NCBI RefSeq assembly: GCF_016906535.1
Contig: NC_057371.1
Coordinates: 620,001-684,000 of the forward strand
Reading direction: 5' to 3'
DNA from: Rhizoctonia solani
Taxonomy: Eukaryota > Basidiomycota > Agaricomycetes > Cantharellales > Ceratobasidiaceae
DNA length: 64,000 nucleotides
Made by a program: the position numbers and the translations under genes. Of this stretch, positions 9,897 to 20,371 are shown in pieces (position 1 is the first letter of the stretch; every line of letters begins with the position of its first letter). Below the pieces are notes generated by a model, which was not told where the DNA came from, did no database searches, and saw only the letters and a program-made list of their open reading frames with translations.

Positions 9897-12800
9897 ATGA
9901 GGCCATCTCGACTTTTTTCCCTTGTGCTCACGCTTGTGAGCTGGGAATTCGTCTCTGCCCTTGTGGTAAGCTTCTGGTTGATTGGTGGTTTGGGTTGGTT
10001 CTCAATTAGGTTTTTTTTTAGGTGGACAAGCGTCAGAGTCTTCCGACTTCAGAAGTCAAGCTACAGAGCTATACCCTCAATGGTAATAGCTTCTCTGGTA
10101 GCATCTACGTTAGTATATACTCCTCGAACACATTTCTTGGGCAAATAACATCATGTTCTACAGATCAAGAATATTGCCTATCAGAAAGTGGTTACCGTCA
10201 TCTATTCCAACGCTGCCAACAGCTGGGTCAGTGGTCAATCGGTTTCGGCGTCGTACAGCGGTTCTATCAGCGGCTCAAACTATGAGACTTGGACGTTCTC
10301 GGGTACCATTGGCTCTGGTGGCATCAAGCAGTTTTACATTCGCTACGATGTTTCTGGCACTTCGTACTATGACAATAATGGCACTAAGGTAAAGCTGTTC
10401 AGAAACAACCCCTTATCTTGTGCTAATTAGTGACTTTTAGAACTACGATGTAGGTACTACGACCACAACTACTACAGCGCCGAGTACGACAACCACCAGG
10501 GTCACCACCACAGCTGCTACCACCACTACCACAGCTATCACTACTTCCCGCGTCACTACTACTACTTCGGTAGCTACTACGCCTACGTCCACCGTCAGCA
10601 CGTCTTATATCCCCACGCCGTCCAACATTCCTCCTGAACTTACTCCTTGCAATACTTGGAATGGACAAGACGCATGCAGTGGATCTCAGGTCGAATACCC
10701 TGCCAGCTGGGATGATCGCAAAGTACGTTCAAATTTCCTCAAGATCAACTCTTTTCTAATCAGAATACGCAGTGGCAAACTCCGTCTCGCGGAACCTCGG
10801 CCTGGTCCTCTGGTTTCCAAGATTACCGCGAGCTCACGGGTTACGTCGACATTTTTTACAACTCGGCCCGTACTTCTGCAACCGTCACCGTCAAGGCCAA
10901 CTCTCGCACCGGAGTTGCGCTTTCGTATAGTTTCAATGGCGGTGCTTTTGGAAGTGGCGCATCCGCAACTGTGACTAGCTCCTTTACTGGCCCATACGCG
11001 ATTTCGGTCAAGGATGCAAACGGCGCCACCTTGGCTTTCGACGGTGCGTTGCCCAAATTCTTAATCTCATTTGGTCGGCTGATGTTAGATTAGCTACCTA
11101 CTTTGTCTGGGATGCCCCCGCTGTCAATCGTCCCGAGACGAATGGTGGACAAAAAGTCGCGATTGTCGAGCTTTTCGGATGGCCATACGCCGATATTGAG
11201 AAAGAATGTGTTTTCCTTGGAAAGGCCGGTTATGGTGGTGTAAGAATCTGGCCTCCATCTGGTATGTTCATCCGTATTGGGATTGCCATGAGAGCTTATT
11301 CTCTTTGCAGAGGCGGTTACTTCTGACTGGTGGCCCCAATCAAACGAGCTCAAGTGAGTCATTTTCCTATTTGTTTTATCATCTGATATTTATGCCGTTT
11401 CCTTTAGCCCCTGGTGGTTCGTCTACCAGCCTGTCTCCTATCGTCTTATTAGCCGCCATGGCACCCTCGCTCAGCTTCGAAGCATGATCACGACATGCCG
11501 CGCAAACGGTGTCCGCGTATATGCTGATGCGGTCGTCAACCACATGGTAAGCTAATCCCCTACGCCAAATGACTTGTTCCTGAAAGATTTTGTTCCTAGT
11601 CCGGAGGCGGTAACGATATCCAAAATCACCGTGGCTCTGGCTCGGCACCCACTTGTGGTTGGTATGGACCCAAGAACGGGACCGCTGGAAGCCCATTCTT
11701 CACGCATACATCAACCTACCAATACAATACTCAAACCGGTTTGCGTCCGGCGATGGAATACCCCGCTGTTCCTTACAGCCCGACCGATTTCCACTGTGAC
11801 CGCTCGCTAAACTCGTTTACCGATGGCTTCATCCTCAACTACGGTCAGTTTTCTTTTGGTTGGAAATTATATATTCATCATCTGATATTATATAACACAG
11901 GCTGGTTGGTTGGTTTGTCCGACTTGAACACCGAGAAACCATATGTACAAGAACGTATTGCAACCTATTTCGCTACCCTTCTCAGCGTCGGTGAGTCTTT
12001 TCCTATCGTTATCGGCCTCCGACGGCTAACAAGTGCGGTATTTCAAAGGATTCAGCGGATTCCGTATTGACGCTGCAAAGCATATGGGCCCTAAGAATAT
12101 TGCTCAGATTCTCGCACGCCTCAAGACTAAAATGGGTGGTTCTCTACCGCCAGATTTCATCACTTGGCTCGAGATTATTCTTGGAGGCGAGAAGGACCTT
12201 CTCGCATGCTCGTACAAGTGCGTATATCTTGGCATACTATTTTGCTTGCATACTAATTTGCGCCCCAAGCGATTACAATTGGTATCAATACTTCAATGAA
12301 CAAATGTCAGCAGCCGGCTTGAGTTCCACTGAAATTGGATATGTTAAAATCTGGTCGTCAGATTACCCCAAGGTTTGTGACGCTGCAAGTGGTTTGATTG
12401 CCTGCCTAACACCCATTACAGGAATATCCCATCTGTGGATCGTGGATTCTGCCTCCTTCCCGATTCGTCATCCAGAACGATGATCATGACCAACAAAATG
12501 ACGGTTCCAGCTCGCGCGATATGGGTGACAAGGCAAGGCACTATTCTGAATATCTCAAATTATTCTAACCTCTCATATAGGGCTCCGTACTTATCAAAGA
12601 CAAGAATATAGCCACCCACCGAAACTTCGAAGTCCAGCTGTTCACCCAGACTGGATTTAACGCAAACGTTAGGAACATTCTGTCCTCGTATTCCTTCAGG
12701 AGCAACGGCGCCAAGGTTTGTTAATTTTGCCAATTCGGGAGCTGGTGTAAATGCTAAATGTTTTGCCAATAGGGATTCCCTGACGGCTATTCTGATTGCT

Positions 12801-13018
12801 CTCGCTTCAAGGGAACCGGCACCTGCATCTCTATGCCCTACTCTGCAGCCTACAATGCCAATGCTTGTGGTTACAGTGTAGCCCAGGGTGGATCTTGGAC
12901 GGAGGGTGTCTATACTCGAGTTCACCGTGACATGTCGATCGTGAATGCCATGCGTGGATGGATGGGACTCGGGTCTACCACGGCATCGGCCGTGGGCCTT
13001 CCGTCCGGCTGTACCTAA
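9897..13018 (+). CDS. secreted GH13 alpha-amylase with N-terminal CBM21
   Basis: Fifteen exons, 793 residues: 9897-9965, 10022-10108, 10164-10388, 10441-10722, 10773-11043, 11094-11261, 11311-11353, 11408-11546, 11600-11843, 11901-11990, 12049-12217, 12270-12372, 12422-12532, 12581-12715, 12773-13018. A signal peptide (about 1-21) is followed by a Lys-Arg (VDKR) that fits Kex2-type processing. Residues about 30-130 form a CBM21 starch-binding domain (VKLQSYTLNGNSFSGSIYI), then comes a Thr/Ser-rich linker. The catalytic part has GH13 region I (VYADAVVNH), region II with the nucleophile Asp (GFRIDAAKH), region III with the acid Glu (TWLEIILGG) and region IV (IQNDDHD). The intron at 12533-12580 has a GC donor. 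It would hydrolyse starch outside the cell. All phases agree. Confidence 0.9.
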
Positions 13019-13580
13019 TGGATAGTTCTACGGGAATCGCAGGCTATCATTTCTTGTAGATGCTGTAATAAATATATGTGTAGAAATTTCATTTCGTAAA
13101 TGGTATATTTGATTCAAGGCTACCCAGCCCCCGAGGCAAACGTGCGTTGCCGATCGCGATGCGGCTAGGCAGAAGCAAATTCTAGGCTCAGGTACATGTA
13201 CATGTTTTACTACCGGCAGACAATCCGGATATATCCCGGCAAATTCCACCTCAGCTGACATTCAACAACAGCTCAATGCAATTCCTGACTTGGCGAAATA
13301 CTAATTTGGCTCATTGAGGAAGAATTGACATGCTAGGAAGCGAACACATATGTCAAGTTACTTCGAATAGGCATGTGGATTGATGAGTTGGCCGAAAACG
13401 GACCGTCCTTCCGCCTGGAACGAAGCTACGTTTTGCACGTCGCTTGACTACGTGTTGAATGTTTTTCAGATCAGCGTCGTAGCGCGGATGCACAAGTGCT
13501 TCTCATTCTAGTTTTTCTAGTTTATAAAGCCTCTGGTATTGTTGCAAACGTATCACCTGCCCCTTCACCCGCTAAGCTCA
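13019..13580. other. intergenic, RG acetylesterase promoter
   Basis: No gene is seen. A TATA-like tttataaag at 13521-13529 sits 52-60 bases before the next start codon. The upstream 400 bases contain no recognisable motif. Confidence 0.4.
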
Positions 13581-14903
13581 ATGAAGTTCTTCGCTGTTTC
13601 TGCGGTCTTTGTGTCCGCCATTTCGGGCGCGCTCAGTGCGTCGCTTTACTTGGTTGGCGATTCGACCATGGCTTCCCACAAAGCCTCGGAAGGTATCGAA
13701 GGGTATGTAGTGTTTCAAATTCATTCCCGGAGGACCCTTTGGACTCACATCGTCGTAGCTGGGGTGTTCCTTTAAACAACTATTTGACTGGTATCACGCT
13801 TGTAAACAAGGCCGTTAGCGGGCGTAGCGCGAGGTCCTATTGGAGGGAAGGAAAATGGGCTGCCGTGCAGGCCAGCTTAAAGTCTGGGGACTGTGAGTAT
13901 TAGCTTTATTGTTGCTCAATCGATGGGTGTTGACTTCAGTCTGCGCATTTAGTTGTAGGTAAGACGAACGATCTAATATATCACCAGAACATTTGCTAAA
14001 ACGAGACAACTCCCTCCCATCTCCTCAATCTATCCTTCGCCTATGGTTCAACCCACCGCCTCATTTTTGTGTTGCGCTCGATCGACACGATTCCACCCGC
14101 ACGCGCATTCCCACAGTGATTGAGTTTGGTCACAATGACGGCGGATCCCCGTCTACCAGCGACCGCGCATCAGTAGTGGGAGAGGGAAGCGAGACCCAGA
14201 AAGTGAGTACATACATACCACAATTTGGAGCGCTGTTCACAGCATCAACAGGTTACCCTCTCGGATGGAACTGTCGAGACCGTCTATACATGGCCCACCT
14301 ATGTTAAATGGATGATAGATGGGGCTAAGAGCAAAGGAGCCACTCCAATCATTTCTAGTACCACTCCCAACAACCCATTTGAAGGAGTCTCCAAGATCAA
14401 CTACACTCCGGGTCGTGTAAGTTGAATATTACCATTCAGTCGATCATTAATTCACAAATATTTACACACCAGTTCGTTACTTATGCAAAGAATGCTGCAG
14501 CCGCCAAAGGTGTCCCTTACGTAGATCATTTCACAGTAAGTTCATGTGGGTCAATTAGCACGCATATACTCATCCGAATTAGGCAAGCCTATTGTACTAT
14601 GACAAACTCGGCAAGGGCGTCACCGAATCATACTTCCCCAACGACCATACCCATACCAACGCTGTGAGTGTTAAAAGGATTTAATGAATAATCTTGTAAC
14701 TTAATTGAATGCTTGTACAGGCTGGTGCGAATGCGGTTGCTTGGGCATTCCTCTCAGCTCTCCGATGCCCTTCTGCCAAGGGTGTATTGAGCCAGTACAT
14801 GTAAGAGTCATTTCTGCCTGAAAGTTGTGGCACTGACATTTTTTTTTTGTTTCGAAGTAACTCTTCCGGCCAAGGTGCAGGCGCTCGTTGCACTGCTCCG
14901 TGA
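13581..14903 (+). CDS. secreted rhamnogalacturonan acetylesterase (CE12, SGNH hydrolase)
   Basis: Nine exons, 260 residues: 13581-13702, 13759-13892, 13953-13958, 14117-14202, 14252-14416, 14473-14535, 14583-14663, 14721-14800, 14858-14903. A signal peptide ends near residue 20. The catalytic Ser28 lies in VGDSTMA, block III is FVVIEFGHND (residues 86-95) and the Asp213-x-x-His216 pair is in NDHTHTN, as in fungal rhamnogalacturonan acetylesterases, whose usual length is about 250. Exon 3 is only six bases (TTGTAG, flanked by gcatttag and gtaagac); without it the conserved FVVIEF segment cannot be read. The enzyme removes acetyl groups from the pectin backbone. Together with the neighbouring amylase it suggests growth on plant tissue. 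Confidence 0.85.
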
Positions 14904-15701
14904 GCGTGGCATAGTCCAAGTGTCATGTCCATTACTTCGGGTGTATATCGTATCTATTAGATCACTCGAATTAATCTATCATCATATCAGACTCAATGTA
15001 TACGTGATATAGTATCGCTTGAGTTGTCAAGGACTCTAAGAACCTTGCGCTATCATAATCAGATAAGCTATGGGTTTAATACGTGCGCGCATACTCGTTC
15101 GTTCAGATACTTAGCAACCGAAGCTTAAGTCCCCTTACAGCCGATAAGATACCATGCGAGCAGTTTTAGAACTTCCTACTAATTTTACACATATTTTGGG
15201 AGACTGGTAGTTTTGGTATTTGCTACCTGCTGCTGGTCCCTCGCTGTCACAACCCAGAGACAGAGTGCTCATATGACCTCGCTTATTCAATTCATGTTAC
15301 GTTGATACACTACAGGGGCCTACTTGAGCACGGCTCTGGTTTAAGTACCTAGGATAAGAGAGCAATTGTGTTGACGTTGAGCTCGTAACTTAGAATTTGG
15401 CACTGATTTTGAAATAGCTCTTGATTGGCCTTGGTTCAAATGTGATAACCTTGGTACCTTCCGAGATATAATCAGTGAATACATGCGTGAATATCACTTC
15501 ATCTCTATTTTTGTCAACCATAAAAACCCTCGTGCTGTTCCCGGTTTTTTTTTCAACCGGCCTTCACAGCCAATTTAAACAAAGTAGGTGCCATGTCCGA
15601 ATAATGTGTTACTGTATTTGAACAACAGGGGCCCCACTCCATGGCCAGTGGCACCAGACGTTGGTCCACTCAAATTTGCTGAATCGATAGAAAGATTAAC
15701 T
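14904..15701. other. intergenic
   Basis: About 800 bases between convergent genes. I see no coding sequence, RNA gene or repeat that I can support. Confidence 0.4.
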
Positions 15702-17543
15702 TTAAATCATTAACCGCGACATTCTAGTTCCTCGGACTACTTGATATCTGTGTGTCACGAACATCATAACGAGAGCCCACTTCATCCTGTCCAATATCAA
15801 TACGGTGAGTCGAGCCTTACCGGCTATTCCACAGATAATGAAATTTCTTACACATTTCAGACTGATGGTATCGGATAAAGCCATATCCAAGTTATCATTT
15901 TTGGATTCTTCGCGTTTGATATTACTTGTTACTGACTCGGTCACTGTTCTGAGTTCAACCGTTTCGGCATGTACCTGTGTTGAGAGTTGGATTCTGAAAC
16001 TGTTTCGAAATAAGAGCTAGAATGTACTCACAGTTACATGGACTGCCGGCCAATCGGATCGGGACGTTTGGTTTGTTTGTTTCTGGAACCATGTCTCTCT
16101 CGGGGGGGAAGGGGTATTCCATCGTCGCTGGAATTGCTGGCGAATGTGTTCTTGGCTATGGAGTTAATTTGTGATTCCGACTCAATGTTCATAACTCAAA
16201 GCCAGTAGTGTTGCGATACGGACTCACCCGACTACATTAATCATGAGAGATAGCACGTTAATCTTTCCTATCATACAAGTAAGCTCTATTCATGATGGTT
16301 TGCGCTAATGATAACCTCACCCATCATGGCAATCGAAATAACCCCGACCACTTTTGAACTACCCGGAATCTTAATTTGGATAATAATCAAGCCTATGTGT
16401 TTCGAGCTCAAATAGATCTGCACCTACCAGATAACCATCAACAATACTGATAGTAACAAGTATCAAGGGAGGGGCCGCCGAGGCCTATACATGGTGTCAG
16501 ACTACTGTTACCGGCTGATGGCATGATTCACATACCCATAGAACTTGCCAAACGACTACCAAGACACAGTGGTTAACTTTTAGTTCTATGAGTCCAGGAG
16601 GCCGAATCGCGTCAATGTCCAAAGTACTCTATCCCATGCACATTACCCTTGCGAACTCGGAATAAGTACAGTACAGCTACGTTATTCAGTACACCATCAC
16701 TTAACCGTCCAAAGTACTCACTACTGAGGGTTGTGATAACATCGAATGCCAGAGAACTTAATGACCAAACCTCGCCTAGTAGATCTAGGGTGAGCGGCGT
16801 CCAGGGTCATTCCAGATATATTGTAAATACGCACTCAAAATGTCGACCTGAGATAACATGAGCATGCGGATCCTCAAGCACGTATATAAAGCGGACTTAC
16901 AATGCGCATTGCCTGCGAAGGAGGACGAGCGAATGTTTGGGCTAAGAATATACCCTGTAGCTAAGATGAACATCTCTGAAATAAATAATGATAGGCTATG
17001 GCCACATACTAGCGAAATTATAGAAACGAAGGAGGTTATCCATAGTAGCACCAATGGAATGACCAGAATTATGCGACGTTGGTATATTCTCCAGCATCTA
17101 TGCATAAAATACGGTTGTACTAAGGCGGAAATAAGGCCAGTTAATACAGGAGCTGCAAGAACCAGCTTCTTTCAGACTTTCAGTGTGATAATACACCAAG
17201 CTCATATTCTGAAACCCTACCTCAGCTTGAGGAATAGCCGAATCGATGCTCTCGAATGCTTGGATCACATGGATAACTGTTTGCAATCCCGTCAGGATAT
17301 TGGTAAAGATAACATATATCTTCAGCCAGATTGGATGGTTGGTTTTGGATGTAAGAAAATTCGAAAGCAGTGCCATAAGCACCCCTGTATATTGGTGTGG
17401 AGTTAGTATTGTCAAGGTATGAGTGCCTTAACAAAGCGGCGAAGCAAGTATCATCACTGATCTTATTTACCTTGGATAATGCCTTGCAGAAGCGCCAAGC
17501 AAACTAATGCATGACTGGACAATCCATAAGCTCCGACTGACAT
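15702..17543 (-). CDS. seven-helix membrane protein, DUF6534-like
   Basis: No long open frame exists, but ordered short exons on the minus strand spell a basidiomycete DUF6534-type protein. Exon 1 is 17543-17471 (MSVGAYGLSS...), exon 2 17384-17221 (TM segment, HPIWLKIYVIFTN), exon 3 starts at 17168 (PVLTGLISALVQPYF, then RCWRIYQRR and a TM helix). Further down are EVWSLSSLAFDVITTL (about 16770-16725), YLFRVRK (about 16660), a hydrophobic LILVTISIVDGYL (about 16470-16430) and GKINVLSLMINVVG (about 16270-16230), which correspond to family landmarks WL..D, YYL.K, and GK.Y.NSLL. The tail near 15985-15860 is hydrophilic (VHAETVELRTVTESVTS). The middle exons (17030-16790) and the exact stop are uncertain. 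The function of the family is not established; these are membrane proteins expanded in Agaricomycetes. Confidence 0.5.
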
Positions 17544-18225
17544 TCTGGATTGAGCTGAAGTAGAGAGCAAATAAACAAGGGATGGCAGGTATACCAGTCC
17601 AATCGCAGATGTTAGCTCTCACGCACACGCTTATATAGCATCAGGTCTTCTGCGCAGAGTGCCAAGCTATGAAAACCCGCAGCGTTCTGTAACCAGCATT
17701 GCGGACAACTCTTAATTCTATTCGGTGGCGGGTAACACATGTTGGAAGGCCAGGAGGGTCCTGATTGCGCAACGGATCCCTGGTCACGGAGAAGCATTTT
17801 TTCGTCCCGTTGTTTCTAAACTCGGACATCCGCAGAGATAAATACTCATATTATCAGATCGTCCATCAGTGGGCTGAAAATTTAAACCCACGTATGTACA
17901 ATTACTTAACGGTATAGTTATCTTGGCGTTGTTTGATTGTTTATAGTCAACTCCAAGAAGCTCGATCTTTTACTATCGAATAAAAGTATATCTTCAAATA
18001 CGACCCGCCAACCCGTGATACGGTGTTGACTGACAGCCCACATAATCAAAGGTTATATTTTGATTTCAAACACCTTGATGCGTGTAACTTCTTTCTATCA
18101 CAGCTAAATAACAGTACTGCATCCGCCTTCACCAATGCGCCCATTCATCCTCGGGCGGTAGTAATGACTTGTTCTATTTTATAGGAATAGCGCAGCCTTT
18201 TTTTGGACCCACTTATAGTAATTTT

Positions 18226-18270
18226 GGGGCAGAGCCCTATGTTAGACTACAATACACTGGGCTCTGCCCC
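18226..18270. repeat. perfect 12-bp inverted repeat (hairpin)
   Basis: ggggcagagccc at 18226-18237 is followed after 21 bases by its exact reverse complement gggctctgcccc at 18259-18270. It could be a small mobile-element end pair or a structured transcript end; no gene ends next to it. Confidence 0.6.
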
Positions 18271-19122
18271 GCCGAGGCGCAGCATCTTACGACTAGTTAT
18301 TCATACATTCGTTTGGTCACGACTCTAAGTAGATGATCAAACTTAAGATAATAGGTTGTCGGTGGCGTATTATCTCTCGTAAATCCACTCAAAATGCCAT
18401 GAGATGAACAATCCGGCTTGGAGAAGTACACATTTCGACGTCGGCATATGCATTGGATGGAGTGGGGCAAATTCAAATTTTAAACTCTGTCTTATCCGGC
18501 GCCGTATACGTCTCATCCCGTGGCAGCTCCAAACTCAATGAGAACATTCTTGGACAACTAGGATCAGACGCCACATCGTGGCCAACCATAGCGGTCAGAA
18601 GCAGCACGGCTACACCCACACCTGGGCCTACACCAAAGACATTATTTAGGATTACTGTAAGGTATACGTATGATAATTATGCTTGGATGCCTGCTGCACA
18701 CTGCGCATGCTCGGGCTTAGTAGAGATGACGACTTGATTACATTGAGCTGAGAATAACTTCGTCGCCCCTTGCGATAATTTCACATTTGAGCCGAGTCTA
18801 AGCACTTCCCTGCGCCTTGAGCTTGATCCATGTCGAGGCAATGGCTCACCAATTTGCTTCTTCTCGCCCGTTCACATCGACATCCATGAATTTAAGCATA
18901 TGTGCTGGGTCTGTCTAGAATAAATTACACTTGCTGAGACCAGATATATGGGGTAGGGTTTGGAATTGCTATGAAATTCGAGTTTACAGGCAAATCGCCT
19001 CCTCATTACCAGTGTGTCAGTATAGGTGGCATTCTCGTATGTTAAAATCAGATGCATTCAAGGGTGGTAAGGTCAGTTCCACCTCTTACATACTCTCATT
19101 GGTTCAACGCGTGCTCCCGTGT

Positions 19123-19336
19123 CACGGTGGACCCCAAAAGTGCGGATTTTTTCTGAACGTGAAAAATCGCGCATTATATGCGGAGTGTTGGCAAAATCCG
19201 ACCAGTTTTTCCATGAATCCGCATCCTCAACTCACCCCTGTGTGTCGTCGAGGTACGGATTCTGCGATTTTAGGTGCGGATGTCTGGCAAAATCTGGAGG
19301 TCATGCGGATTTTCCGCACTTTTGGGGTTCACCGTG
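19123..19336. mobile_element. 214-bp MITE with 24-bp terminal inverted repeats
   Basis: The left end, cacggtggaccccaaaagtg at 19123 continuing cgga, is matched as reverse complement by the right end finishing at 19336, with one mismatch in 24 bases. Similarity then fades. The interior repeats gcggat/atccgc words and has no coding capacity. GT lies directly outside both ends, too short to call a target-site duplication safely. Size and structure fit a non-autonomous DNA transposon; the superfamily is unknown. Confidence 0.75.
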
Positions 19337-20371
19337 GTACTCATCAAACCGGGCAATCACTGGGGCTTAGGGCGCAGGATCGGCTTGATTCCAATGGACT
19401 TGTGTCAGTTTTATGGAGGGTGTTAGAAAAACAGCCTGTGGTACGGTAGTGTGTGTGTAAGGGTTGTGCATGGTAATCAGACAGTGATCGTGAGATTATA
19501 GTCAGCGCTCTTCTGAGGGTTCTATGGCTGATAGTATTCTGATCCATAATTATTGCTCATCACAGATCCCATGATGCTGTAATTGGTTCTCGCAGTTGCA
19601 GAGTAGAAACATCGACTAATAGATTCTGGTAAAGTTAGGTGTACATTCAAAAAGAGGTAGAAATAGTATCCAGTCCTCCATGCTGGCCTTAGTTTCGCAA
19701 TCACCTTGTAGATAGCACAAAGTCCTTGAACTGGCCTCGGCCCCCAAACGGTCAGATTTTTAGTGGAATTTCCCGACGGAACCTGTGGAAGCCTCAAAAC
19801 TTATACTGGACCGCCCAGGGCGAGACATGGATTGCCGCTTCTCACCTATGTATTATATTTGTCCCCGTTTGGTAATACCATGGCTCAACACTTGCGCCTC
19901 TAGTGGCTTTCCTTCCTTACCACATCCTACGATCTCACTATTGCTCACTGTTTTACTCACCCGTTCCCCCCCCTTTTCTGTGGGTCCCGCCCGCCCTCAC
20001 CTCGACTCGTTTACGACCTGGTCCGGCCGCCCACCCTGCTCGCTCGGTAGCGCGACCCCGGTGGCACCCCGGTCCGGTATACCGCCTCTCCGATCCCCAC
20101 CCGTCTTCGCCCGCCGGTCCCGGTCGTATCCTTTATCCAGTGTACATATATCCCCCTCCCTCTTCTCGCGCTGCACCGGCCCAAGGCCAAGTATGTAAAT
20201 TATGCACGTGAGTCGTCTCCATAATTGACAATTGCCACGTGACCGCGAGGCGATTGTTTGTCCCCTCCACCAAAGACATTCACATTGTGAGCTGTTATAG
20301 CTCAGGAGATCCAGGATACGATGAACTCATATTAAGCAACTTGTTACTCAACTGTCTACTGAACTAAGGCA

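Larger units (their letters stand above)
17544..20371. other. gene-poor region with a hairpin, a MITE and an unassigned ORF
   Basis: Apart from the two repeat features listed separately, the only coding-like stretch is 18453-18737 (+), 94 codons with NSVLSGAVYVSSRGSS, LGQLGSDATSWPT and a TPTPGPTPK linker-like end. It looks like a piece of a secreted protein, but I cannot assign it and see no start region or partner exons. 19900-20200 is pyrimidine-rich and precedes the MMS22 gene at 20372. Confidence 0.3.

Noticed and set aside
18453..18737. 94-codon frame resembling a piece of a secreted protein
   Set aside because: No signal peptide, no conserved catalytic motif and no joining exons could be found; not annotated as a gene.
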